From positions 1-13,348 of the forward strand of contig JACRKM010000036.1 of NCBI GenBank assembly GCA_016219765.1: DNA of 13,348 nt. The letters run 5' to 3'. The DNA comes from Candidatus Woesearchaeota archaeon (lineage in GTDB: Archaea; Nanobdellota; Nanobdellia; Woesearchaeales; UBA11576). The position numbers and the translations under genes were made by a program. Below the pieces are notes generated by a model. The model was not told where the DNA came from and did no database searches. It saw nothing but the letters and a program-made list of their open reading frames with translations. Below, piece by piece: positions 5,459 through 12,921 of the stretch; within the stretch, counting starts at the first letter, position 1; every line of letters begins with the position of its first letter.

Positions 5459-5767
5459 TTAATCAAGCATCTCGATTTCGATCTTGAGGCCTTCTGGAAT
5501 CTGGACGCGCATCACGAGTCTTAATGCGCGCTCGTCAAGACCAAGATCGATGAGGCGTTTGTGGATACGCATCTCGTATCGCTCCCAGGTGGCTTTACCG
5601 TTGCCACAAGGACTCTTACGAGTGGTTAACTTTAGGCGCTTCGTAGGAAGAGGGATCGGTCCGCGGATCGTGACACCCGTCTTCTCAGCAATCTCGGTGA
5701 TATGAGAACAGATCTCGTTGATCTTGTCGATATTGTTGCTTGTGAGTTTGATGCGTGCTTTTTGCAT
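5459..5767 (-). CDS. rpsJ: 30S ribosomal protein S10 (uS10)
   Basis: This 102-residue protein is full length for archaeal S10. It begins [17 protein letters not shown] and contains the conserved loop segment [20 protein letters not shown] and the ending [16 protein letters not shown]10 sits in the head of the small ribosomal subunit. It follows EF-1A by 86 bases on the same strand, the usual archaeal pairing of these two genes, so it is probably the last gene of that transcript. Its downstream side is occupied by MITE-B. Confidence 0.97.
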   Translation of the reverse strand: MQKARIKLTSNNIDKINEICSHITEIAEKTGVTIRGPIPLPTKRLKLTTRKSPCGNGKATWERYEMRIHKRLIDLGLDERALRLVMRVQIPEGLKIEIEMLD

Positions 5768-5853
5768 GGTGTCTTCCGGTTCGCGCGTGTCTCATAACAA
5801 ACGTCGTATTTGTTATAAGCATCACAAAAACAATTAAAATAAGTTGAAAAGAT

Positions 5854-7143
5854 TTACGCCTTCTTGACAAGGTCGACGCACATTCCTGCAGCGACTGTGG
5901 CTCCTGAGTCGCGGATGGCGAATCGTGCCATCTGTGGAATTTCCTTTTGGGTCTCAAGGCACAGTGGCTGAGTCGGCTTTATCTTGACGATGGCCGCATC
6001 GCCGTTCTTGATGAAGTCAGGATTCTCCTGCAGGACTTCTCCAGTCGCTGGATTGAGTTTCTTGACAATCTGTGTGATTTGGCAAGCAACCTGTGCAGTG
6101 TGGATGTGAAACACCGGAGTGTAACCGATTGTGATAACGCTTGGGTGGTTCAAAACAACAATCTGCGCAGTGAACTCTGTTGCAACAGTTGGAGGCTTAT
6201 CAAGGTGACCAAGCACATCTCCGCGTGCGACGTCCTTTTTACCGATTCCTCGAACAGAAAATCCTACGTTGTCTCCTGGCTCCGCTTCTGAAATCTGTTC
6301 ATGGTGCATCTCGATCGTCTTGACTTCGCCGACGACTCCTTTTCCGTCGCGCGCAGGCACGATGATCACTTTATCATTGACTTTCATGACACCGGTCTCG
6401 ACTCGTCCTACAGGGACGACTCCTATACCTGTGATGTTGTAGACATCCTGGAGAGGCAGGCGCAATGGCAAATGCGTCGGTTTTTCTGGTTCCTTGAGAT
6501 TGTTCATTGCTTCAAGGAGGCATGGACCGTTGTACCAGGGCATTTTCTCGCTCTTTTTGATGATGTTCTCTCCGACAAGCGACGCGATCGGCACAAAAGC
6601 CATCGTCTCGGGTTTGAAACCGACTGTCTTAAGGAGTGCACTCATCTGTTCTTTGACTTCATTGAATCGTTTCTCGCTGAACTCGACACCCTTAATGTCC
6701 ATCTTGTTGATGGCGACGATGAGCTGGTTAACGCCCAGTGTTCGTGACAAGAAGACGTGTTCCTTGGTCTGTGCCATAGGTCCGTCATTTGCTGCGACGA
6801 CGATGACACCCGCGTCTGCTTGTGCAGCACCAGTGATCATGTTCTTGATGAAGTCTTTGTGCCCTGGGGCGTCGATAATGGTGAATGAGAACTTGGTAGT
6901 CTCGAACTTCTTATGTGAGAGATCGATAGTGACTCCACGTTCGCGTTCTTCCTTCAAATTATCCATGACGAAGGCGAATTCAAATCCCGCTTTTCCAAGC
7001 TCTTGTGCCTTTTCTTTGAGTTTTCGAAGCGTTTGTTCGTCTACATTGCCTGAATCGTACAATAGACGCCCTACAGTCGTTGATTTACCATGATCAACGT
7101 GTCCGATGAATACAAGGTTCATGTGTGGTTTGCTTCTTGCCAT
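5854..7143 (-). CDS. tuf: Translation elongation factor EF-1A
   Basis: This 429-residue GTPase delivers aminoacyl-tRNA to the ribosome. The GTP-binding motifs are all present: GHVDHGKST at 14-22 (G1), [14 protein letters not shown] (effector region), DAPGHKDF (G3) and NKMD (G4). Two beta-barrel domains follow and the protein ends in [11 protein letters not shown]. The length and sequence are archaeal, not bacterial EF-Tu. The start ATG has GGAGGA six bases upstream. It has its own strong TATA box at 7250-7259 and is followed by S10. Confidence 0.98.
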   Translation of the reverse strand: MARSKPHMNLVFIGHVDHGKSTTVGRLLYDSGNVDEQTLRKLKEKAQELGKAGFEFAFVMDNLKEERERGVTIDLSHKKFETTKFSFTIIDAPGHKDFIKNMITGAAQADAGVIVVAANDGPMAQTKEHVFLSRTLGVNQLIVAINKMDIKGVEFSEKRFNEVKEQMSALLKTVGFKPETMAFVPIASLVGENIIKKSEKMPWYNGPCLLEAMNNLKEPEKPTHLPLRLPLQDVYNITGIGVVPVGRVETGVMKVNDKVIIVPARDGKGVVGEVKTIEMHHEQISEAEPGDNVGFSVRGIGKKDVARGDVLGHLDKPPTVATEFTAQIVVLNHPSVITIGYTPVFHIHTAQVACQITQIVKKLNPATGEVLQENPDFIKNGDAAIVKIKPTQPLCLETQKEIPQMARFAIRDSGATVAAGMCVDLVKKA

Positions 7144-7249
7144 TATTGGTCCTCCATTCTTCTTTTTGTGAATCTGAAGTTTTTTAAGCTTTTTTTAGGA
7201 ACTTCGATGGTTCTAATAATGTTCTGGATTGATTGGTGGAATTAGAGGC

Positions 7250-7259
7250 TATTTATAAG
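7250..7259 (-). promoter_or_regulatory. TATA box of EF-1A / S10
   Basis: The minus strand reads CTTATAAATA preceded by GTAAAC, a good match to archaeal TATA with an adjoining BRE. Initiation is expected at about 7225, giving a leader of roughly 80 bases that ends in GGAGGA. The same CTTATAAA core is used upstream of L7Ae. The box lies in the spacer after the EF-2 stop, so EF-1A need not depend on read-through from EF-2. Confidence 0.75.
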
Positions 7260-7355
7260 GTTTACGGGAAAAGCTTGCAAACAAGCCGGGAAAACACCTT
7301 ATAGCGCTTTAAATTGCTTTTTGAATCTTCATTAATTGCTAATGATTCCTAAATC

Positions 7356-9518
7356 TTACACTTCAAGTTTTAGTCCTTTTCGCTCCCTGATCTGTCTTAT
7401 GACTTTCATTTGGACTTCTATTGGCATGCGCTCAAATGTTTGGTCGATGACTGATGAGCTTCCGCGTCCTTCTGTTCCAGATCGCAGGTCATTCGAAAGT
7501 CCAAACATTTCCCCCACTGGCAGTTTGCCGACCACTGCGACCATCTCTCCTTCTTGCTGCATATCGAGGAGCTGTCCGCGTTTGTTTGCGATGATCTTTG
7601 AGATTTCTCCCATGTATTCAACGGGTGCTTCAAATCGCAACTGTTGAACTGGCTCGTACATGACTGGTCCTGCCAGGCTCATCGCTCCTCGGATTCCGTC
7701 GCGTACTGCAGGGTACATCTGTGCAGGTCCTCTGTGGATTGCATCTTCGTGCAGTTTACAATCCATGAGACGCACTTTGACATTGATGCAAGGTTCGCGC
7801 GCTTGAGGTCCTTTGTTCATTACATCTTCAAACATGTCAAGTACGAGTTCCATGATCTCTCCGATGTAAACGATTCCGCGTGTTTCATCAATGAGGATGT
7901 TTCCATTGAAGACATCTTTGATGCTTCTTGCGATCTTTGAATCGTAACCAAGATCAATGAATTTCTGGAAGGTTGCTTCGTCTTTTTTACGTGTTCGTCC
8001 TTCGTGGATCTCTCCTTTCTTGATCGCTTCTGCGATTTCTGGCTCGAGAGGCTCGACGCGGAAGTACAGCTTGTTGTGTTTGTTGGGCGATTTTCCTTCG
8101 AATTCGTCTGTCGACGGCTTCGTGATTGATTCACGGTACACTACGATTGGCGGTGATGTCGTAACCTGGAGCCCTTTTTCTGTTCTGATTCTGTTCTCGA
8201 TGACTTCAAGGTGCAACTCGCCCATTCCTGAGATGAGGTGCTCTCCTGTCTCTTCATTGATCTCGATCTTGATGCTGGGGTCTTCTTTGCCGACGATGTG
8301 CAGGACTTCGACGAGGCGTGGAAGGTCCGCAGGTGATTTCGCCTCGATTGCTTTGGTGACTACTGGGTCGAAGATGTGGCTGATCTTTTCGAATGGTTCT
8401 GCAGGTTCTTGAGTGATGGTTTCCCCGGGGTAGCTCTTGAGTCCGCCAACTGCTACGATGTTGCCTGAGGGGACGTGATCGATGATCTCGCGCTTTGCTC
8501 CGTTCATGACGAACACTTGTTGGATGCGCAGGTTTTGCTTTGCGCGGTTGAGGTATACACCCATTCCTTTGGTGATGGTTCCAGAGAAGAGCCGCCCTGT
8601 GGCGATTTCTCCTGCTTGCGGGTCGACGCTGATCTTAGTGATGACAAAATAAACAGGGCCTTGGCGGTCGCAGCCAATGAGGGATTGTCCGTCTTTGCTT
8701 TCAAGCTCGCCGTGCCATAGTTTTGGAATACGATACACTTGGGCCTGTTTGGGATTCGGGTGATGCCTGATGACTGCATCAAGCACGACCTTGTGGATGG
8801 GGCACTTCTTCTTGAGTTCTTTTACTTCGTCTTTTTCATAAGCTGTAATGATATCTTTGAAGGTAACGCTGTTTTCTTTCATGTAAGGGATTGATAGCCC
8901 CCAGTTGTGGAATGCTGAACCGAAGCAGACAGAACCGTCGTTGACATTGACTTGCCATTTCTCGCCGTACTCTGCGTCGGCGATCTTTCTGATTAGCTGG
9001 TTTACGTGCAGGATTACCTTCATGAGGCGGTCCTGCATCGCTTCTGGCGTAAGCTTGAGCTCCTTGATGAGGCGATCGACTTTGTTGATGAAGAGGATTG
9101 GCTTGACGCGCTCGCGCAGCGCCTGCCGTAATACCGTCTCAGTCTGCGGCATGACTCCTTCGACCGCGTCGCACAGCACGATGCATCCGTCAACGGCGCG
9201 CATGGCGCGTGTGACGTCGCCGCCGAAATCAACGTGGCCGGGAGTATCTATAAGATTAATGAGGTACTCTGCCCCTTTGAATTCGTGGACCATGCTCACT
9301 GCGGCGGCGTCGATGGTTATTCCACGTTGGATCTCGTCTTCATGAAAGTCAAGAACGCAGGCTTTTCCTGCAAGGTCTTCACTCATCATGCCTGCGCCAG
9401 CCAGCAGATTGTCTGAGAATGTTGTTTTTCCGTGATCTATGTGTGCGCATATCGCGATGTTTCGGATGCGTTCAACATTATCCATCGCCGCAAGAACGCG
9501 GTCAACCATTTTTGCCAT
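7356..9518 (-). CDS. fusA: Translation elongation factor EF-2
   Basis: This 720-residue GTPase drives ribosomal translocation and has the usual archaeal EF-2 length. It carries AHIDHGKTT (25-33, G1), RGITIDAAAVS (G2), DTPGHVDFGGDV (G3) and NKVD (G4). The domain IV tip HEDAIHRGPAQ contains His595, the residue expected to become diphthamide, the hallmark of archaeal and eukaryotic EF-2. ATG 9516-9518 is preceded by GGTGAT with a 5-base spacer. MITE-C begins only 38 bases upstream of the start. The protein is undamaged. It ends 96 bases before the EF-1A TATA box region. Confidence 0.98.
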   Translation of the reverse strand: MAKMVDRVLAAMDNVERIRNIAICAHIDHGKTTFSDNLLAGAGMMSEDLAGKACVLDFHEDEIQRGITIDAAAVSMVHEFKGAEYLINLIDTPGHVDFGGDVTRAMRAVDGCIVLCDAVEGVMPQTETVLRQALRERVKPILFINKVDRLIKELKLTPEAMQDRLMKVILHVNQLIRKIADAEYGEKWQVNVNDGSVCFGSAFHNWGLSIPYMKENSVTFKDIITAYEKDEVKELKKKCPIHKVVLDAVIRHHPNPKQAQVYRIPKLWHGELESKDGQSLIGCDRQGPVYFVITKISVDPQAGEIATGRLFSGTITKGMGVYLNRAKQNLRIQQVFVMNGAKREIIDHVPSGNIVAVGGLKSYPGETITQEPAEPFEKISHIFDPVVTKAIEAKSPADLPRLVEVLHIVGKEDPSIKIEINEETGEHLISGMGELHLEVIENRIRTEKGLQVTTSPPIVVYRESITKPSTDEFEGKSPNKHNKLYFRVEPLEPEIAEAIKKGEIHEGRTRKKDEATFQKFIDLGYDSKIARSIKDVFNGNILIDETRGIVYIGEIMELVLDMFEDVMNKGPQAREPCINVKVRLMDCKLHEDAIHRGPAQMYPAVRDGIRGAMSLAGPVMYEPVQQLRFEAPVEYMGEISKIIANKRGQLLDMQQEGEMVAVVGKLPVGEMFGLSNDLRSGTEGRGSSSVIDQTFERMPIEVQMKVIRQIRERKGLKLEV

Positions 9519-9556
9519 AGCGGATCACCGGTGAATGTTTTTGAATTTGATTTTTT

Positions 9557-9710
9557 GTATTTGTTTAGCTAATCGCTCTCACAGCGCCGCCACCGACCTG
9601 CGAGCTGAACGAAAACGCATACGTCTCCACAGCTCTTGGAATACACATTCGCTTTCACATACATAGCGAGCGTCGTGGCGGCGCTGTGAGCATAAGAGCT
9701 AAACAAATAC
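9557..9710. mobile_element. MITE-C: palindromic element in the EF-2 leader region
   Basis: This 154-base element starts GTATTTGTTTAGCT and ends AGCTAAACAAATAC, perfect 14-base inverted repeats. A second pair, CTCACAGCGCCGCCAC (9578-9593) and GTGGCGGCGCTGTGAG (9675-9690), extends the arms to about 37 bases with a short mismatched stretch between. It is flanked by exact 8-base direct repeats, GATTTTTT, at 9549-9556 and 9711-9718. The ends are unrelated to MITE-A and MITE-B. No coding capacity is present. If EF-2 is transcribed from upstream of it, its RNA would carry a very stable stem-loop in the 5' leader. Confidence 0.88.
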
Positions 9711-9719
9711 GATTTTTTT

Positions 9720-9729
9720 GTTATATTTT
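9720..9729 (-). promoter_or_regulatory. Weak candidate TATA box upstream of EF-2
   Basis: The minus strand reads AAAATATAAC in the spacer between the NDK stop and MITE-C. Typical spacing would place initiation near 9695, inside the element, so the EF-2 leader would include nearly all of its foldback. I see no better TATA box between the element and the EF-2 start. Read-through from NDK is the alternative. Confidence 0.33.
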
Positions 9730-9779
9730 GTTTTTGTTATGGTTGCTTTTGTTGTTGGCTTGTAATATTTTGCAGCACT

Positions 9780-10355
9780 TTATTTGAGTCCTCGATACAA
9801 TAGATGTTCGTCGGCACGCTCCCACACGTAAATTTCATCAGGATTGAACCAGACAGTGATTTCGCGCTTCGCTTCAACGACGCTTTCTGATGCGTGGATG
9901 AGATTTTGCAAAGGGCGACTTGAGGTGTCGGCAAGTTGGTATGTATCAATCGAGTAGTCGCCTCTTACTGTTCCCGGGGCGGCGTGTTCTGGGCTCGTGG
10001 GCCCTGTGATCTTGCGGACGTGCGCGACGGCGTTGTGGCCTTCGATCACAAGTGAGATGATGGGGCTCATGGAAAGAAAATCCATCAATTGCTCTCGTAC
10101 CATGCGGCCGTGTTCTATCGGCGTGCGAGCCATCTTGAGCCCCTTCGCCGCGTACGTCTTTTGCGTCTTCTCGCCGACCGCCTTCATCCATGCCTCGTCG
10201 TCGAGGTAATGCTTGCCTGCCTGGTCTGCGCCAGCGTACTGCATCTTCATAGCGACGATCTTGAGGCCTGCGCGTTCAAAGCGCGAGATAATCTCACCGA
10301 CAAGGCCGCGCTGCACAGCATCGGGTTTGAGAAGAACAAGCGTCTTCTCTATCAC
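9780..10355 (-). CDS. ndk: Nucleoside-diphosphate kinase, long form
   Basis: NDK transfers the gamma phosphate among nucleoside triphosphates through a phospho-His. The 191-residue protein begins [20 protein letters not shown], with Lys10 in place, and has active-site His154 in NLIHASES. It is about 40 residues longer than standard NDK because of a charged helical insertion at about 50-95 and a few extra residues before the active site. The GTG start is supported by GGTGA six bases upstream and overlaps the L24e stop (GTGA), indicating translational coupling. The L7Ae-S28e-L24e-NDK order is a known archaeal cluster; infB, often next, is absent here. Confidence 0.96.
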   Translation of the reverse strand: MIEKTLVLLKPDAVQRGLVGEIISRFERAGLKIVAMKMQYAGADQAGKHYLDDEAWMKAVGEKTQKTYAAKGLKMARTPIEHGRMVREQLMDFLSMSPIISLVIEGHNAVAHVRKITGPTSPEHAAPGTVRGDYSIDTYQLADTSSRPLQNLIHASESVVEAKREITVWFNPDEIYVWERADEHLLYRGLK

Positions 10356-10582
10356 AGCTCTTCACCCTTGGCGCTCTTTTTTGTAGAAGAGCCCGCCCCA
10401 CCAGATTCTTTCCAGAGTCTGCTTTCTGTAGTCCAGGGAGTCTCGCGAGGCTTTCGTTTGAGTTTGTTGGTATTCTTTTCGCACTTGGTTGAACAAAAAT
10501 AATTTATGCTGCCATCGACGCGTACGAACATGGTTCCTGTTCCGCGTTCGATTGTTTTTCCGCAGAATGTGCAATTGACCAT
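10352..10582 (-). CDS. rpl24e: 50S ribosomal protein L24e (eL24)
   Basis: This 76-residue protein has the eL24 zinc site CxxC...CxxxC (Cys4, Cys7, Cys30, Cys34) in the context [11 protein letters not shown] and [10 protein letters not shown], followed by [12 protein letters not shown] polar tail of about 20 residues ([16 protein letters not shown]) extends past the conserved core. It is a large-subunit protein of archaea and eukaryotes, absent from bacteria. It lies 14 bases after S28e and overlaps NDK by 4 bases. Confidence 0.96.
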   Translation of the reverse strand: MVNCTFCGKTIERGTGTMFVRVDGSINYFCSTKCEKNTNKLKRKPRETPWTTESRLWKESGGAGSSTKKSAKGEEL

Positions 10583-10596
10583 CGTGGATACCCCGT

Positions 10597-10917
10597 CTAG
10601 TGCTTGCCGCCCTTGGTGAGCGGACGTGCTTCGAATTCTGTTTCACGCAGCATCAGGAGATCTCCCATACGCACAGGTCCTTTGACATTGCGCCGCAGGA
10701 TCTTGTTCTGGTCGCGTCCGGCAAGGACTTTGCAGCGGACTTGCACTGCTTCTCCTCGCGCGCCGGTGTATCCTATGATCTCTTCGACGCGTGCAGGCAC
10801 TGCGTCGGTGAATGATACCGCGCCTTTTGCGACTTCTTCACCGCCTCCTCGCATGGGTCCGCGCGAGGGGCTGCCTGTTCGCTGTGGCGGGCCTTGTTGT
10901 CTTCTTTCTTCAGCCAT
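10597..10917 (-). CDS. rps28e: 30S ribosomal protein S28e (eS28) with N-terminal extension
   Basis: The conserved S28e core occupies about residues 35-106, including [20 protein letters not shown], a [17 protein letters not shown] segment and [17 protein letters not shown]28e is normally about 70 residues, so roughly 35 residues are added in front; they are rich in Gly, Pro, Arg and Gln and look disordered. ATG 10915-10917 is taken as the start because AAGGTG precedes it by six bases; an in-frame GTG three codons upstream lies within that ribosome site. An internal Met (M22 in PMRGGG) would give a near-standard length, so the extension needs proteomic proof. Confidence 0.93.
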   Translation of the reverse strand: MAEERRQQGPPQRTGSPSRGPMRGGGEEVAKGAVSFTDAVPARVEEIIGYTGARGEAVQVRCKVLAGRDQNKILRRNVKGPVRMGDLLMLRETEFEARPLTKGGKH

Positions 10918-10955
10918 TGGTGACACCTTCGTGATAATTTACTTTGTTCTGTTCC

Positions 10956-11288
10956 TTAGTCCTTGTAGCCGGCAACGTCTTTGAGGATCTTTTTTGCTTC
11001 TCCTTCCTGGACGATCGCTACTGACACGGTCGGTACTGTGAGGCCTGCTGCTGCGCCCAACTCTTCTTTTGTTCCGACAGTGACACATAGGACGTCCTTT
11101 TCCTTTGCGAGAAGCGGAAGATGCATCACGATCTCAGGAGGGTTGACGTCTGAAGCGACTGCAACAAGTTTTGCCTGTCCTTTCTCAAGCGCCTTTGTCA
11201 CTTCGTTCGTACCTTTCTTGATTTTGCCTGTGCGTTTCGCTACTTCGATTGCTTCATATACTCGTTCTATCATTTCTTTGTCTGCCAT
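10956..11288 (-). CDS. rpl7ae: 50S ribosomal protein L7Ae (eL8), K-turn binding
   Basis: This protein of about 110 residues binds kink-turn RNAs. In archaea it serves in the ribosome, box C/D and H/ACA particles and RNase P. It contains GTNEVTKALEKGQAKLVAVASDVNPPEI, the canonical K-turn-binding segment, and LCVTVGTKEELGAAAG (each part of a longer conserved block). ATG 11286-11288 is preferred over an in-frame GTG three codons upstream because GGGGTG, which contains that GTG, is the ribosome site six bases before it. It heads the L7Ae-S28e-L24e-NDK transcript from the TATA box at 11436-11445. Confidence 0.96.
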   Translation of the reverse strand: MADKEMIERVYEAIEVAKRTGKIKKGTNEVTKALEKGQAKLVAVASDVNPPEIVMHLPLLAKEKDVLCVTVGTKEELGAAAGLTVPTVSVAIVQEGEAKKILKDVAGYKD

Positions 11289-11350
11289 ATTCGGCACCCC
11301 GTTAGTGATTAAACTGACTTCTATCGTTTCTTATCGTCCTTGTGACGGTT

Positions 11351-11405
11351 GGAGAATTAGGATTTCTCCTCATTCAGGCCCTCGCGTAAGCGCAGCCTTC
11401 ATCAA
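11351..11405 (-). promoter_or_regulatory. Structured leader of the L7Ae operon
   Basis: The predicted leader (about 120 bases) contains a hairpin GGAGAA-ATCCTAA-TTCTCC (11369-11351). Upstream of it lie TTGATGA (11405-11399), a near match to box C, and CTGA (11377-11374), a match to box D, separated by GC-rich sequence. L7Ae is known in some archaea to bind a K-turn in its own leader. Whether these pieces form a K-turn is unproved; I could not build a clean flanking stem. Confidence 0.3.
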
Positions 11406-11435
11406 TCACAGGTTATTCAGCAAAGAAAAGAGGTT

Positions 11436-11445
11436 GTTTATAAGG
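11436..11445 (-). promoter_or_regulatory. TATA box of the L7Ae operon
   Basis: The minus strand reads CCTTATAAAC, preceded by CCGAAAT as a possible BRE. The core CTTATAAA is the same as in the EF-1A promoter. Initiation is expected near 11413, giving a leader of about 125 bases. The 147 bases between this box and the HEPN stop (11446-11592) contain no gene I can support. Confidence 0.7.
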
Positions 11446-11592
11446 ATTTCGGTGAACCTTGTTCTGTCCTTGATCAGGTCAGTGCAACCAAGGCCACAGT
11501 GAATTTTTCGTGTGTCAAATGTGGTGTGTCTACAATAAGAACTGCTTGCACAAGCTCCACGAAGAGCTCAACTATATAATGGCGTTTTGTAA

Positions 11593-12033
11593 TCAATCCT
11601 GTTTGGTCTCATCGTCAAGAATCTTGCTTAACTCTTTTAGCAATCTCTTACATTTCTTTATCGCGTCTTTGGCGGTGTTAAAGTCCATCGTTCTTCCGTA
11701 GTAAATCAAAGAATTTCTCTTAAATCTGCAATCGTCAAAGAGTCGGAAAACAGCTTTTTTGTTCAGAACATCTCTTAAGTAAAATCCTGAACAGATATGA
11801 TTCGTCACTTTATAGCCTCTGAGCAAAAGCAGGGCGTGAAGCAGCTCCAGAGCGGATGAATAATACCCCTCAAAAATATAATTTGCACTGTCTTCATCAA
11901 CATTATTATTATCCAGAAAGTGATTTCTTCCGACAGCGGTATCTCGTAGTGATCTCGCTTTTGCTTTGTCGGGGCTTACAGAAACAGAAGAAGCGCTCTC
12001 AATACACTCTTTCCAGGTGTTCTCTTTTTTCAT
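11593..12033 (-). CDS. HEPN-domain protein, probable toxin partner
   Basis: This 146-residue, mostly helical protein resembles archaeal HEPN proteins that pair with minimal nucleotidyltransferases. Helices around 50-72 (YIFEGYYSSALELLHALLLL) are followed by the motif region CRFKRNSLIYYGRTMD (102-117) and a final helix to residue 140. The HEPN RNase motif is Rx4-6H. Here R106-N107 is followed at the His position by Tyr111, a variant found in several archaeal HEPN groups, so nuclease activity is uncertain. Its ATG overlaps the nucleotidyltransferase stop by 4 bases, showing translational coupling. The pair resembles HepT/MntA toxin-antitoxin systems, where the transferase AMPylates a Tyr in the HEPN motif. 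Confidence 0.75.
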   Translation of the reverse strand: MKKENTWKECIESASSVSVSPDKAKARSLRDTAVGRNHFLDNNNVDEDSANYIFEGYYSSALELLHALLLLRGYKVTNHICSGFYLRDVLNKKAVFRLFDDCRFKRNSLIYYGRTMDFNTAKDAIKKCKRLLKELSKILDDETKQD

Positions 12034-12563
12034 TCGAATACCTCGATAAAACCATGTAACATGACGCCATTCAGGATAGCATTGGCCAACTCTTTATTTT
12101 CGACGTCACGTATGTTTTTGTGAATGAAAACTTGAATTTTTCTTTGAAGTGCTCGTTCGAATTTTTCTAAATTCAGCTTCTTTTTCGAAGGTGTTTCTAT
12201 ATAAATATCTATGTCGCTTGTTTCTATGTCTTCTCCTCTTGAATAGGAGCCAAAAACGACGATAGCAGGATTGCTTAACTCTTCAATAAGAAAATCAACT
12301 AACCCTGACAAAAAAAGTTGTTGAATGTTAAATAATTTTTTCTCGAGCAGAAATCGTGTGGAATTTCTATCCGCCGAATATGTTGTTACATTTGCTATCT
12401 CCGATCTTTTGGTGATTCCTTCTCGCTCCAACTCTTTAGTGTAACGAATGGCTGATGGGAGCGGGACTTTTACAACTCTCTCGATCTGTCGTACTCTCAA
12501 CTTTGTCGTTGGATTGAGGAAAAAGTACTGTTGTATTCTATCTCTGATATTTCTTCGTATCAT
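12030..12563 (-). CDS. wHTH-fused minimal nucleotidyltransferase (MNT, antitoxin-like)
   Basis: This 177-residue protein has two parts. Residues 1-75 form a winged-helix DNA-binding domain (LRVRQIERVVKVPLPSAIRY, with a wing at 50-63). Residues 85-177 form a polymerase-beta-type nucleotidyltransferase with GSYSRGEDIETSDIDIYIE at 105-123, giving Gly105-Ser106 and the metal ligands Asp117 and Asp119. The usual third acidic residue is not obvious (KIQVFIHK). In HEPN-MNT pairs the transferase modifies and silences the HEPN toxin. The fused DNA-binding domain suggests it also controls its own promoter, which has dyad symmetry at 12564-12589. It is co-transcribed with and upstream of the HEPN gene. 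Confidence 0.85.
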   Translation of the reverse strand: MIRRNIRDRIQQYFFLNPTTKLRVRQIERVVKVPLPSAIRYTKELEREGITKRSEIANVTTYSADRNSTRFLLEKKLFNIQQLFLSGLVDFLIEELSNPAIVVFGSYSRGEDIETSDIDIYIETPSKKKLNLEKFERALQRKIQVFIHKNIRDVENKELANAILNGVMLHGFIEVFE

Positions 12564-12597
12564 TTGATAATCTAAAATATCAACTGATACTTAAAGT
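12564..12597 (-). promoter_or_regulatory. Promoter and candidate operator of the MNT-HEPN pair
   Basis: The minus strand carries a TATA-like CTTTAAGTA (12588-12596) about 25 bases before the MNT start, so the mRNA may be nearly leaderless. Between them lie repeated TATCA/TGATA half-sites: TTGATA (12564-12569) opposed to TATCAA (12578-12583), and the palindrome TATCAACTGATA (12578-12589). These overlap the expected initiation region and would suit binding by the winged helix of the MNT protein. Confidence 0.5.
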
Positions 12598-12627
12598 TTT
12601 CGTTTTTCTAACCAGAAATGTTGTGCA

Positions 12628-12691
12628 CAAAAACTTCGCTAGAGGTTTTTGTGCTGGGTTTAAAACCCTGCCAGTTAGGGCGAAGTTTTTG
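12628..12691 (+). promoter_or_regulatory. Mutually exclusive stems (possible RNA switch)
   Basis: CAAAAACTTCGC (12628-12639) can pair perfectly over 12 bases with GCGAAGTTTTTG (12680-12691). The same arm can instead pair over 10 bases with 12645-12654. A small GGGTTT/AAACCC hairpin (12656-12667) lies between them. The geometry is that of a two-state switch, but no gene lies downstream on the plus strand, and no ligand or function is known. Confidence 0.45.
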
Positions 12692-12754
12692 GCATCCTAA
12701 ATGTCAGAAATGCAAAGCATTTCTGAGCATGCTCAGAAACCAAAGGTTTCTGAC

Positions 12755-12828
12755 AAATCCGCCTATCAAATCAGGCGTTCCGTCAAACTCTGCACTTTAG
12801 TGCAGAGTGGAATGCCTGCGGCGGATTT
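12755..12828 (+). terminator. Three-tier hairpin with T-run
   Basis: The outer stem is AAATCCGCC/GGCGGATTT (12755-12763 with 12820-12828). The middle stem is CAGGCGTTCC/GGAATGCCTG (12772-12781 with 12809-12818, one G-T pair). The inner stem is ACTCTGCACT/AGTGCAGAGT (12787-12796 with 12799-12808, loop TT). On the plus strand the outer stem ends in TTTTT. It looks like a terminator, yet no plus-strand gene precedes it, so it may be a mobile foldback sequence. Confidence 0.45.
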
Positions 12829-12921
12829 TTATGATTTCTTATGGAGAACCTCATTATTGGTTCTTTGGTTCTGTTTGACCAGCAGTGGTTACGCGCTTTT
12901 GGCGAATGCTTCTCCTTGAGC

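Larger units (their letters stand above)
12612..12830 (+). repeat. Array of nested and overlapping hairpins
   Basis: This fills most of the 358-base gap between two minus-strand genes; I see no coding potential in it. Perfect or near-perfect stems follow one another: GCACAAAAAC/GTTTTTGTGC (12625-12634 with 12645-12654), TCAGAAATGC/GCATTTCTGA (12704-12713 with 12717-12726), the 20-base palindrome TTTCTGAGCATGCTCAGAAA (12720-12739), and TCAGAAACC/GGTTTCTGA (12733-12741 with 12745-12753). A three-tier cruciform at 12755-12828 follows. Adjacent palindromes share arms, so they cannot all form at once. The 12-mer ATGCCTGCGGCG (12812-12823) also occurs in MITE-B. Confidence 0.82.

Noticed and set aside
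5947..7093. Long plus-strand open frames opposite EF-1A
   Set aside because: They are antisense shadows of a certain EF-1A gene, with no ribosome site, no family resemblance and Ser/Leu-rich composition.
7336..9416. Several plus-strand open frames opposite EF-2
   Set aside because: Antisense shadows of the EF-2 gene; none resembles a known protein.
11510..11701. Cys-containing plus-strand frame (MCQMWCVYNKNC) near the HEPN 3' end
   Set aside because: It briefly suggested a zinc ribbon, but the Cys spacing is irregular, there is no ribosome site, and the second half is antisense to the HEPN gene.
12704..12808. Possible CRISPR repeats in the palindrome array
   Set aside because: There is no repeated unit with regular spacers; the similarity comes from overlapping palindromes, and no cas genes are present.
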